Below, one piece after another: positions 1 to 9,283 of a stretch of DNA of 64,000 nt. The notes under the pieces were generated by a model. It searched no databases and had not been told where the DNA came from. It saw only the letters and a list, made by a program, of their open reading frames with translations. Each line of letters starts with the position of its first letter. The first letter of the stretch is position 1. This DNA comes from Tipula vernalis (taxonomy: Eukaryota; Arthropoda; Insecta; Diptera; Tipulidae), in the NCBI GenBank assembly GCA_958295665.1, contig OY282560.1, positions 262,866,641 through 262,930,640 of the forward strand, written 5' to 3'. The position numbers and the translations under genes are program-made.

Positions 1-351
1 CATTATGACTTCATCCACAATATCTGCAATCAGCACTTCGTGTTGGAAAAGAGTTCTCCCGATTTTTATTTTCACGATCTTTTTGCCTTTTATTATTGAA
101 CTATCTCCAGTTGCTGTTTGTAACTTCAATCCATTAGCTGGTTGTACACCTCCATCGATCAGATCTTTACGGACAATCGTGCGATTTGCTCCCGTATCCA
201 GAGTGATGATGCAATCCGTGCCATCAATGTCGCCTTTGATTGTTAAGCTGTCACCGCCTCTTGCTACTTTCGAAACGCGGATGGAGGTTATAGGGCAATC
301 GGTTGTGGGAGTCAGCTTCTGCCCCTTTAAGCTGACTCTTTGTAGTTTAAC
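1..351 (-). CDS. pol: pol, aspartic protease part (partial, runs off the left edge)
   Basis: The minus strand is open from the gag-pol overlap to base 1. It carries a retropepsin active site D-T-G-A followed by N-R-T-I-V (about bases 185-215), preceded by the usual hydrophobic strand (C-I-I-T-L). The reading frame is -1 relative to gag (pol codons have lowest coordinate 1 mod 3, gag codons 0 mod 3), so it has no need of its own start codon. The protease would release Gag and Pol proteins in the particle. Only about 115 codons are visible. No stop or frameshift is seen in this part. Confidence 0.85.
309..351 (-). promoter_or_regulatory. programmed -1 ribosomal frameshift signal between gag and pol
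   Basis: On the minus strand the heptamer GTTAAAC (351-345) sits in the correct phase, as G TTA AAC in the gag frame. It is followed by a 6-nt spacer (TACAAA) and then a perfect 10-bp stem, GAGTCAGCTT (338-329) pairing with AAGCTGACTC (318-309) around a 10-nt loop. The gag stop TAA (329-327) begins at the last stem base and runs into the loop. Shifting back by one base enters the open protease frame. GUUAAAC is an established type of slippery heptamer. The geometry is seen; its activity is inferred. Confidence 0.82.
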
Positions 352-1766
352 GACTCCGTCGTCATTTGGCCTTCTTGCCTAGCCAACGCCTGCTCCCCGC
401 TTGGTCGTCGCTGCATTGGAGATGGTGATCTTCCCCTTTTTCTTCTTAATTCCCAGCAGTCACGAGAGATGTGACCGACCTTATCACATGCCCAACATTT
501 GATTTTGCCGCTTCCATCTCGGTATCTTTGTGTTGACCGCTCGTTGTTTATGCTTGTATCGATTTCTACTCGGCGTATTTTCATTGACGGTTTGGTAATG
601 GCTTGTGCAGTTTCATTTGTTAACGCACAAGCGATGGTTTCCGCAAAGGTTGCTTTAGGTGACAACATCACCGCCCTGCGTGTTTCTGGATCTCGAATGC
701 CGTCAATGAATGCGTCAATTTTAAGCCTTTCCATATAATCGGCCGACGTACTGGTATGTGCTAGATGTACTAATCGCTCAATTGCCGATGAAAATTCCTG
801 AAGTGATTCTCCTCCCTTTTGGTAGCGGCTTTTCAATTCCATTCGATAGATTTCACGCTTGTGGTCACTGCCGTACTTCCGATCCAGCGCCTTCATAATT
901 TCGAGATAACTGTTGCGATCTTTTTCCGGAATTGTTTGTAAGGCCTCCGCTGCTTCACCTTTAAGGGACACTATTAACGCTGCGACAAGATGTTCATCAT
1001 TCCAACGGTTTTGATTGGCTGCCGTTTCAAATTGAAATTTGAAAATGACGAAAGATGTTGTTCCGTCGAATGTTGGTGGCTTTATCTTGATTGATTGGAC
1101 GGTTTGTACCACTTGTGTTGTTGTTCCACTTGCCTTGATATCAGTTAGTTATTTCTCGAGCCGTTGGCATTTTTCTTCAACCTGCTGAACCTCCGTTTTG
1201 ACAAGTTGAACTTCCTTTTGCAGTTTTTGGTCAACCTGTTGAATCTCCATTTGCAGCTTCTCTACTTCACCGTGTATGTTAGTAGATAATTCGAGAAGTT
1301 TCTCGTCCATTCTCTTATGACCATCAGTAATTTGGCTTTTAATTTCTTCTCCTTGTTTCTCCACCCGGTGTTGAAGTTCTTCGTTTGATTGTTTCATTGC
1401 TTGGTTTGACTTATTTATAGTTTCTAACTGTCGCTCATTTTTCACCATTTGTCGTTCGTTTTGTTGTTTCATTAGACTCATCTGGCCCGTCATCTGGTTC
1501 ATAGCTGCTATTAACTGCGACAAATCGAAACTTCCAGATGGTAATTGTGTTGTTTCGACTGACGGCTGTTTATCTCCTGTATTCTGCTCTACGCTTTCCG
1601 CGGCCGTTATTTCCTTTTCAAACTCATGATGATCCGCGTCTAACCCTTCTTTCTCCATGGCGTCACGTAGTCGCGCTTGTAAAGCTGCTTTACCACCATC
1701 AGTAGTCAAACCTCGTTTCTCAAGTTCCTTCTTTAATTCTGGCACTTTTAATTCGTTGAGAATCAT
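327..1766 (-). pseudogene. gag: gag with SAP domain, coiled coil and CCHC knuckle; one in-frame stop
   Basis: A single minus-strand frame of 480 codons runs from ATG at 1766-1764 to TAA at 329-327, broken only by TAA at 1151-1149. Near the N-terminus a SAP motif is visible (LKVPELKKELEKRGL and the glycine-lysine turn after it), then a long Gln/Glu/Lys-rich coiled coil. After the internal stop comes a retrotransposon Gag domain and a zinc knuckle C-x2-C-x4-H-x4-C (CWACDKVGHISRDC). The longer upstream reading from GTG at 1790 would overlap the primer site, so ATG 1766 is preferred. SAP domains bind DNA or chromatin, so the N-terminus may help nuclear targeting (inference). The stop context TAA-CTA is noted; a simple nonsense mutation is more likely than read-through. 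Confidence 0.85.
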
Positions 1767-1789
1767 TTTTTTTTTTATCTTTTTATTCA

Positions 1790-1809
1790 CAATCCCACCG
1801 CTGTCACCA
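1790..1809 (-). other. primer binding site, tRNA-Leu type
   Basis: Read on the minus strand, three bases after the LTR end comes TGGTGACAGCGGTGGGATT. Its complement has the form of a tRNA 3' end: CCA, a 7-nt acceptor strand, a CCACC T-stem and a T-loop ending in AATC. By memory this matches the 3' end of animal tRNA-Leu (AAG/TAG isoacceptors) with a single acceptor-stem difference (T for C, which can still wobble-pair). The position and the TGG start are seen; the isoacceptor is from general knowledge. Confidence 0.72.
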
Positions 1810-1812
1810 AAT

Positions 1813-2308
1813 TGTTACGATTTTGCCTTGTCAAATAAGGTTCGTATCACTGGATTGTGAATAAAACCAATTCAATTTAATTTATCACCAACGAATTTAT
1901 TTATTTCACACAAGAATTATTACAACACAGTTTATTAATACAAATTCACAAAATCACTTTATATAAATTATTCTCAAATTTTACTGTTCACTTATAATTT
2001 TTATTTCCACAAAAACACTTTTTAATTCACTTTTTTAATTCCTTTTTAATCTTTACTCTTTCGCTTACCAAAAATTACTTATTCTTACAACTTTACACTA
2101 TCGCGTTCCAAATACTAATAATCCAATTCGATCTTGTTCGCCTTTTTATATACACAAACCAAGCTTCTCGAAAGTTCACGACTTTTCCAGTTGGAATAGC
2201 GTAGAAACATTACGTAACAATTTTTATCATGGAAAATTCCATTTAGTACAGTAAACATTGAGCTATTAGTTTTACTTATTCTATTACACACTAGGTGTCA
2301 CCGTCACA
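1813..2308 (-). repeat. 5' LTR (496 bp)
   Basis: Bounded on the minus strand by TGTGAC...GTAACA. It is nearly the same as the solo LTR at 2379-2812 but carries a few extra bases in an A/T-rich stretch around 2030-2110. A TATA element (TATATAAAAAG, minus strand, 2152-2142) would place the start of transcription in the lower-coordinate half. AATAAA-type signals occur near 1880-1900. Its partner LTR is outside the window, so the target duplication cannot be checked. Confidence 0.85.
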
Positions 2309-2378
2309 TTAGTAAAAATTAGTAAATACTTCATTCGCGTTCATATTCAATTTCATAAAATGTTAATTTTTGTAATAT

Positions 2379-2812
2379 TGTTACGTTTTTGCCTTGTTAA
2401 TCAAGGTTCGTATCACTGGATTGTGAATAATACAAACTCAATTTAATTTATCACCAACGAATTTATTTATTTCACACAAGAATTATTACAACACAGTTTA
2501 TTAATACAAATTCACAAAATCACTTTATATAAATTACTCTCAAATTTTTACTGTACACTTATAATTTTTATTTCCACAAAAACACTTTTTAATTCACTTT
2601 TAATCTTTATACTATCGCTTACCAAATATTACTGATCCAATTCGATTTCGTTCGCCTTTTTATATACACAAACCAAACTTCTAGAAAGCTCATGATATTT
2701 CTAGTTAGAATAATGTCGAACAATTTTATCATGGAAAATTCCATTTAGAACAGTTTAACATTGAGGTATTAATTTTAACTTATTCTATTAGACACTAGGT
2801 GTCACCGTCACA
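2379..2812 (-). mobile_element. solo LTR (434 bp) of the same gypsy family
   Basis: Strong similarity over its whole length to 1813-2308, with TG...CA ends. It is flanked by the 4-bp direct repeat ATAT at 2375-2378 and 2813-2816, as expected for Ty3/gypsy integration. The LTR TATA element recurs at 2656-2666. With a full target duplication and no internal sequence, this is the product of LTR-LTR recombination. Confidence 0.88.
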
Positions 2813-2842
2813 ATATGTAATATATTGTGTTTTGCTCATTAA

Positions 2843-3011
2843 CACTAGAACTACCTGGGAATCTGTGATGACATTTAATAAGACCACAAAGTCTTCTCAT
2901 CATATCTTAAAATTCATCATAAACTTCCAAAAAAATATTAACATAATAATTAAAAAAATTGAATTCAATAAATGTATAACCGGTCATTTTGACCGGTCGG
3001 TAGTTCTAGTG
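2843..3011. mobile_element. piggyBac-type MITE (169 bp)
   Basis: Perfect terminal inverted repeats CACTAGAACTACC / GGTAGTTCTAGTG are flanked by TTAA on both sides (2839-2842 and 3012-3015), the target site of piggyBac-like elements. A subterminal palindrome ACCGGTCA-TTT-TGACCGGT lies at 2979-2997. No coding sequence. The TTAA rule and TIR symmetry support the superfamily; the autonomous partner is not in the window. Confidence 0.85.
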
Positions 3012-3250
3012 TTAATGTATATTAATTAATTTAGTTTAAAGAATATTTAATGTTAGTTCCAGAATTAATCATTATTATAGGGATTAAAATTAATCATAAG
3101 TTTCAGAATTAAATTTTAGCTTGAATCAACCCTCCAGCTGTAGTTTAGAAATTGTGTGGTCGTATCAATCGCTTAGGTGTCTGTATCCGGGTCGAGTCTG
3201 TCCCAACTAATAATCCTTCCCTATTCTTCGGTTTTGTTATATGTAAACGA

Positions 3251-3361
3251 ATGTACGGCGTGTGCGCGGGAGTCCGGGAGTTCCTGCTATAATGATTGGC
3301 CGCATTATAGCACGAATTCCCGGACTCTCGGGCATGTCGCGGGATGTAATTGGCCGTACAT
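3251..3361. repeat. GC-rich hairpin with 25-bp core stem
   Basis: Bases 3270-3294 pair with 3303-3327 with two mismatches around an 8-nt loop (ATTGGCCG). Outer arms ATGTACGG (3251-3258) and CCGTACAT (3354-3361) also pair. The hairpin is far richer in GC than its surroundings. No target duplication was recognised. It could be a small foldback element or a transcribed hairpin. Confidence 0.7.
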
Positions 3362-3549
3362 ACAAATCAATCAATCAAGCAGCAACTTCATCGATACAAA
3401 TACTTTTTTGTTAGTATTTCTCATTACAATGAATTAATTTAATGGAAACAATTCGAATTTACGAGACAAATTTTTGTAATTTTTATTATCTAAGATTTGT
3501 CAGATTATCGCTGTTGGTTAAAAAACAAAATTAATTTTGGGAATAAGGC

Positions 3550-4930
3550 CAATTAGAAAGGAACTTCACCAATTCGTAAGCGATTAAAATGAAATTCTAC
3601 AAATACGATGGAAATGGAATTCTAAAATAATTTTAGATGAAGTTCTGCGATCGACTATGATGAAATTTAGCATATACGATGGAAGTTCTGGGATATGGCC
3701 AATTAGGACCCAACTTGGCCACTTTTTAAAGGATTATGATGAAATTCGGCATATGCGATGAAAATGGGATTCTAAAATAATTTTTAGTTGAAGTTCTGGA
3801 ACATAGTTAATTAGGTAGGAACTTCACCACCTAGCATTTCTTAACCAATTTAGCGTTTACGATGGAAATGGGATTCGAATTTTAGATAAAGGAAGATATC
3901 GGTTAAAAAGTGGCCAAATTCATTCCTAATTGGGTTTGTATATTATAATAGATTGAGAAATAATCGAGTTCCCTCCGAATTAGCCATATTCCAGAACCTC
4001 TTATAAAATATACAATATTTTAAAACATAATTTCCACCGTGCATACTGAATTTCATCATAATCGGTTATTAAATTACCAAATATCTTTCTAATTGACGAT
4101 ATTCCAGAGCTTTTTCCAAACATCTTAGAAACCCTTCATTAGGAAAGAACTTCACCACTTTTTAACTGTTTATTTGAAATTCAGCATGTGCTATGGAAAT
4201 ATGATTCTAAAATGATTTTCAGATTTCTGCAATGTACCCAATTAACTAAGAACTTAGCATTTTCTTAACCAATTTAGCAGGTACTATCGAAATGGGATTC
4301 GAATTTTAGATAAAGTTCTGGGATTTAATCAATTAGGAAGGTACTTGGTAGTTTACCTACAGATTGTGATGAAGGTCAGCAAGTACGATAGAAACGGGAT
4401 TGAGTAATGATTTTTAGAAGAAGAAGTAATATCTTATATGCTGACGAGTTTTATCATAATTGGTTAAAAGTGGCCAAATTCTTGCCTAATTGGGTTTGTA
4501 CATTATAATCGGTTGAGAAATAATCGAATTCCTTTCGAATTAGCCATATTCCAGAACTTCCTCTAAAACATATTTTAGAACCCAATTTCCATCGTAAATA
4601 TTGATGTTCACCATAATCGGTGATTAAATTACCAATTTTCTTCCTAATTGGTATTATTCCAGAACTCTTTCCAAAAATAACCTTAGAAACCCGTTTCCAT
4701 TGTACATGCCGAATTGCAGCATAATGTAAGCATGTATCGTAATCGGCTGAGAAATTACGAAGTTCCTTCCGATTTGGCTACGTTCCAGAACTTCTTCCAA
4801 AAATCGTTTTAGAATCCCGTTTCCATTGTGCATGCTGAATTTCATGATAAACAGTTAAGAAATAACCACGTTCCTTCCTTATTGGTCATACCGCAGAACT
4901 TCTTCGAAAAAATAATTTAGATTTCCATTT
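3550..4930. repeat. degenerate repeat block with units in both orientations
   Basis: A unit of roughly 110-150 bp recurs with the landmarks ATGGAAATGGGATTCTAAAA, AAGTTCTGGGATA and CAATTAGGAAGGAACTT. Forward copies dominate 3550-3900 and 4140-4430; inverted copies (AGAACTTC, AGAATCCCGTTTCC, CATGCTGAATTTCAT) fill 3900-4130 and 4440-4920. The alternation gives several long imperfect palindromes. No gene is seen here. Confidence 0.7.
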
Positions 4931-5039
4931 TTGGAATTTTAATATTATTGAACAATTATTGAGTTTTAAAAAAGTCTTTAAATCATGCACTCACTAATTA
5001 ATTTATAACTTTTATTGTCAATTAAGTAGGAACAAAATT

Positions 5040-5880
5040 AGCAAAAATTTATCAACATCAAGTCACATCAATTCAATCCATCTCCAGACATAATACTCTA
5101 GAGGTTGATTTTAGACAAATTTTCTAATAATTTTTGGAAAATCGAATTTTCCGAGATTTCCCACAGAAAACTTGAACCGAATTTTTTTCCTGACCATTTT
5201 CAGACATAACGCTCTAGAGGCTGATTTTATACAAATTTTCTAATAATTTTTGGAAAATCGAATTTTCTGAGATTTCCCACGGGAAACCTGAACTGAATTT
5301 TTTTCCTGCGATAGCTTTTGACAAGTCACATCAATGCAATTCATCTCTAGACATCGCATTTCCCACGGGAAACTTGAACTGAATTCTTTTGCTGCGATAG
5401 CTAGTGACAAGTCACATCAATGCAATCCATCTCCAGACATAACACTCTAGAGGCTGACTTTAAACAAATTTTCTAATAATTTTTGGAAAATCGAATTTTC
5501 CGAGATTTCCCACGGGAAACTTGAACTGAATTTTTTTCCTGCGATAGCTATTGACAAGTCACATAAATGCAATCCATCTCCAGACATAACACTCTAGATG
5601 CTGATTTTAGACAAATTTTCTAATAATTTTTGGAAAATCGAATTTTCCGAGATTTCCCACAGAAAACTTGAACCGAATTTTTTTCCTGACCATTTTCAGA
5701 CATAACGCTCTAGAGGCTGATTTTATACAAATTTTCTAATGATTTTTGGAAAATCAGAATTTTTTCATTCGATAGCTATTGACAAATCATATAAAAACGA
5801 TTCAACTTCAGATATACACTCTAGAGGCTGATTTTATTTCAATTTTGTGGATTCTTCTGATTTTTCGATATTTTCTACGA
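5040..5880 (+). repeat. tandem array of about 115-145 bp units
   Basis: The landmark AGACATAACRCTCTAGAGGCTGA recurs at about 5090, 5206, 5434, 5579, 5697 and 5810, followed each time by CAAATTTTCTAATAATTTTTGG. Two unit lengths occur: a short form of about 116-118 bp and a long form of about 145 bp that adds GCGATAGCTATTGACAAGTC. One copy near 5346 is truncated. Similarity between copies is high, so the array is younger than the block at 3550-4930. Confidence 0.78.
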
Positions 5881-5944
5881 ATAGGTTAAGAAAAGTTTTA
5901 CACGTAAAACTATTTATAAAATTTTTTATTTAGATCCATGGATC

Positions 5945-6135
5945 CTATTTACTTTCGGCTGATAACTACAAAATTTTTTATTTTCGGCTGGAATGTTAAT
6001 ACCATAAACTGCATTATCGACTTTTTACTTTCGGCTGGAAACACGACTGGGATCAGGCAATCTACATTACCATTTTTTTTTACTTTCGGCTGGACTAACA
6101 CAATCTGCATTATCGACTTTTCACTTTCGACTAAC
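5945..6135 (+). repeat. short repeats built on TTTACTTTCGGCTGGA
   Basis: The motif TACTTTCGGCTG occurs at about 5949, 5981, 6028, 6084 and (decayed) 6122, each followed by a related stretch with CTGCATTATCGACTTTT. The period is irregular (30-60 bp). No coding function is apparent. Confidence 0.6.
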
Positions 6136-6158
6136 TTTAACAGTATTCCATTGAGCTC

Positions 6159-6288
6159 GTCAAGAAAATGATAGCTTGACGGTGTTAAAAACCGAGTTAA
6201 AAATATGTTGTTGTCTCTCTTTTGTGTCCAACGAGATAACATATTTTTAACTCGGTTTTTAACTCCGTCAAGTTGTCATTTTCTTGAC
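6159..6288. mobile_element. small foldback or MITE, 130 bp, arms about 55 bp
   Basis: The left arm starts GTCAAGAAAATGATAGCTTG (6159) and the right arm ends with its near-perfect complement (6288). Arms continue through TTAAAAACCGAGTTAAAAAT to a loop of about 15 nt near 6218-6232. Only a few mismatches are seen, so the hairpin is young. No clear target duplication. Confidence 0.75.
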
Positions 6289-6521
6289 TGGTGAATAAAC
6301 CTGAAACATTTACCTTTCGTTTATGTACCCTACTTTTAAGAAAGTTAAATTCGTTTCATTTACCATATTCTTTACCTTGTACCTGTCGGGATAGACCCGC
6401 TCTTATTTTAAAAAACAGCTAAATTCACGAAATACTTGCATTTTAATTGTATTTAACAAACAAACATTAATGAAGTGCCCCTAATTAAATATGGTTTAGT
6501 TTATACTTACCTATCTATATG

Positions 6522-7434
6522 TGAGGGTAGTTCATTAGGTCCATGATAAATGTAATAGATGACGTCTCAATCGTTCTCAGTTTTTACAACATTTGAAAAC
6601 ATGTAACCTCGTAAATTTTCCAAAAAGTGGAAAAAAGTCACTCTCGTTTGTAATCATTTAGAAGTGGTTTGCTGAATTTTGTTATGGTCGTACAAGCACT
6701 AATGATGCAGAACGTTTGGGCCGTGTCGATAAAATCCATGGCATGATATTGGATGATCGGAGAGTTAAAGTGTTTGAGATTGCTGAGCTTTTTGGCATTT
6801 CAATGGGGGCAAGCACATAACGTCTTGGTGAAAAGTTTGGGCAAGAAAAAGCTATCCGCGCGTTAGGTGCCACGTTTGCTTACAATTAATCACAAACGTA
6901 ATCGAATGACAACTTCAAAGGAAAGTTTGGAAATGTTTAATCGTAATCCTACCGAGTTTTTGCGTCGAATCTTCGTAACTATGGATGACAAATGGGTCCC
7001 TTACCATACACCGAGAACCAAGAAACACTTAAAACAATCGATTTCTCAGGACGAATCGGTGCCGAAGAAGGCAAAAGTGGGTCTGTCAGCCAACAAGTTG
7101 ATGGCAATAGTTTTTTTAGGATGCACGCGGTATAATCCACATCGATTACCTTGAAAAGGGAAAACGTTCTTTTCCGAATACGAATTGCTTCCACATCCAT
7201 CTTATTCGCCAGATTTGACTCCCAGCGATTATTTTCTGTTTCCGAATACGAAAAAATGGCATTGGCTAAACAATGTGGTGATTGCTGGAACAAACGCAAG
7301 GGATCGGGAAATTGGAAAAACGCTGGACTAAGTGTATCGAGCTAAACGATGACTATGTTGAAAAATAAAAAGAATGAAATGATGAAAAACAATTGCCTTC
7401 TTTCATTTATCATGGACTTAATGAACTGCCCTCG
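6522..7434 (+). pseudogene. mariner transposase remnant with its TIRs
   Basis: TIRs GAGGGTAGTTCATTAGGTCC (left) and the complement ending GAACTGCCCTC (7434), followed by TA, enclose a mariner of the Himar/irritans type. Recognisable pieces in order are a WFAEF/ERLGR region, the HTH linker, LLTINHKRNRM, EFLRR, the first catalytic region (FVTMDDKW for the usual VTxDE), DYLEKGK, then PHPSYSPDLTPSDYFLF with the last catalytic Asp. The N-terminus is missing and a deletion joins EKGK to the PHPSYSPD block, removing the second catalytic Asp. Frames are broken several times. A similar TIR-like string at 6463-6482 may be the end of a second copy. Confidence 0.85.
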
Positions 7435-7436
7435 TA

Positions 7437-9223
7437 CTTAAACATTTTAGTTTAAAGTTCAATAGTAGTCTGGTTTCTCTAAAACTTACCAATTTATTGA
7501 CTAATTAAAAAAATGGTTGCGTCCATATACCGGAAATATAAAACAGATTTTAATTTTTTATCACATTTATTTTAAATTTTTTTTTTAATTTTTGTTTTCT
7601 TTTTTTTTTTATAATTAATTAAATTTCTTTGGAAAATACATAAAATATTTTTGTTTTACATATTTTTTTATTCTTCTTTTCATTAATCAATTATTTTGTG
7701 TTTAAATTAAATAACTCTTAATAATTAATTAATTAATTTGATTTATATTACAATAGATAATTTTTTTGTTATTTATTTGTTTCATTCTAATTTGATTTGA
7801 TTTTTTTTTGTGTTTTTAATTTATTTAAAAATTAAATAGAATAATAATTATTTATAAATTATTGTTTATTTAATTGTGTGTATGTGTTTGTGTATTCATT
7901 TTATTTAGGTATAATAATTATGTATATATATATATGCATTTATTTATGGTGTTAATAAAATGAAATTTATTAATATTTTAATATTCTAAATAATTTAAAT
8001 ATTTTGTAATAAAAAATATTTTTTATTTATTTGTAATTATAAATTTATTTTTAATTGAATTATTTATTTGTTTTTCCCCCAAAAAATATTAATAATAATT
8101 ATGTGATGATTATATTAATTAAATTAATTTGAATAAAATTTTAAAAAAACTTTATGTGTTTGAATTAAAATAATTTTTTTTATTTTTAAATATTTATCAC
8201 AGACATTTCGCTAGAAAAAAATTAGAAAAAATTATAGGTGTAAATAACAATTTAATTTTAGAAATTAAATGTTACACGCATTTTTTTTTTTTAATTTTTT
8301 CAATATATTTATTTATTTATTTATGTTTTATTTTACAAAATGTTTTTATTTTTTTTATTAAGTACTTAAACAAAAAAAAAAAAAAAAAAAATCGAAAAAC
8401 CTTACTAGTCAAAACTATGTCTACTTTGGAAATACATATACATATATTAGAGAATGCAACTATTTATTTATGTAAATATAAAGATAAATAAGGTTAATTT
8501 GATATTTGGTGGTGGTTCATAAATATTGCAGATTGTTTTTTTTAATGGTATCAACTATAATTCAGTCTTGCAGTTATTTATAACTCACCACCGCCAACCC
8601 CAGATTTCAATTTTTTAAAAAAATAATTATTAACATTTTTAGTATAAGTAAAATAATTTCTACATTTTTATTTGTTTTTAATTTAAATTTTTAACGATTT
8701 ACTGATTATTTGCTCAGTACTCTGAATCTTTTTTTTTTTTTTAAGTTTAATGTTTTGCATTTTATTTGATTTTTTTGTTACTTGTGTATTTTTTGTACAA
8801 ACTGAAAAGTTCTAGATAGAATATAAAAAAATAAATTTAATTGACTTATAAAAAGCTTTCTTAAATGTTATGTGTGTATGTATATACAAGAAGAAATAGA
8901 ATAATAATAAAACTTACATTAATATATTATATTATATTCTTTTAAAATAATAGTAATAAAAAATATTATACAGGATTTATTTTCATTTTTATACATTATT
9001 TCAATAATAGGAATAACAATAATAAAAATAAAATGAATTAAGCTTATCCCATGACAAATTTCAATACAATATAAAATAAGAAAATATTTATATTTTTTTA
9101 TAAGGAGCTTTTTAATTTTATAAATAATAAAAATTATCTATAAATTATTTAGTTAAAATATATTAATAATAACAACGATAATTAAATAGAATTAAAATTA
9201 GAAAACAATATTTAAATAATCTT
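7437..9223. other. AT-rich, TE-poor stretch without recognisable gene
   Basis: Long A and T runs, ATTT/TAAT microsatellite-like tracts and no ORF of note. The only structured item is the hairpin at 8506-8597. Composition and lack of elements would suit a long 3' UTR or an intron of a gene on the minus strand (see 9224-9283), but nothing proves it. Confidence 0.5.
8506..8597 (+). repeat. 92-nt hairpin of pre-miRNA-like size
   Basis: TTGGTGGTGGTTCATAAATA (from 8506) pairs with its complement-like arm ending CCACCGCCAA (8597). The stem is about 30 bp with small bulges and G-U pairs, the loop about 27 nt. The size and bulged stem resemble a microRNA precursor, but no known miRNA was recognised in either arm. 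It may equally be a decayed foldback. Confidence 0.5.
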
Positions 9224-9283
9224 TCAAATAAAAGAGTTTTTGTGGGCGTTTTTGATCGAGTGGTGTTCGCTCCGTTTGAATTT
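9224..9283 (-). other. candidate terminal exon, minus strand (19 codons plus stop)
   Basis: Read on the minus strand, a strong acceptor TTTTTTTGTCTAATTGCAG (ending 9284) is followed by a GC-richer segment open for 19 codons to TGA at 9226-9224 (KFKRSEHHSIKNAHKNSFI). A second frame of the same segment stays open a little longer. The TE-poor AT-rich sequence downstream would be the 3' UTR. Short length keeps this tentative. Not recognised as any known protein. Confidence 0.28.

Larger units (their letters stand above)
1..2308 (-). mobile_element. 5' half of a gypsy-class LTR retrotransposon, cut by the window edge
   Basis: Read on the minus strand the order is LTR (2308-1813), primer binding site, gag with an N-terminal SAP domain, a frameshift signal, and the start of pol with the protease. 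This is the layout of Ty3/gypsy (Metaviridae) elements. The rest of pol and the 3' LTR lie outside the window. One in-frame stop in gag is the only obvious lesion, so the copy is fairly young or still conserved in sequence. A solo LTR of the same family lies about 70 bp upstream. Family placement rests on the gag type, the CCHC knuckle and the gag-pol arrangement; reverse transcriptase is not visible here. Confidence 0.88.

Noticed and set aside
5..382. 125-codon plus-strand ORF at the left edge
   Set aside because: It is the antisense of the gag-pol overlap and protease; the minus strand carries the recognisable DTGA motif.
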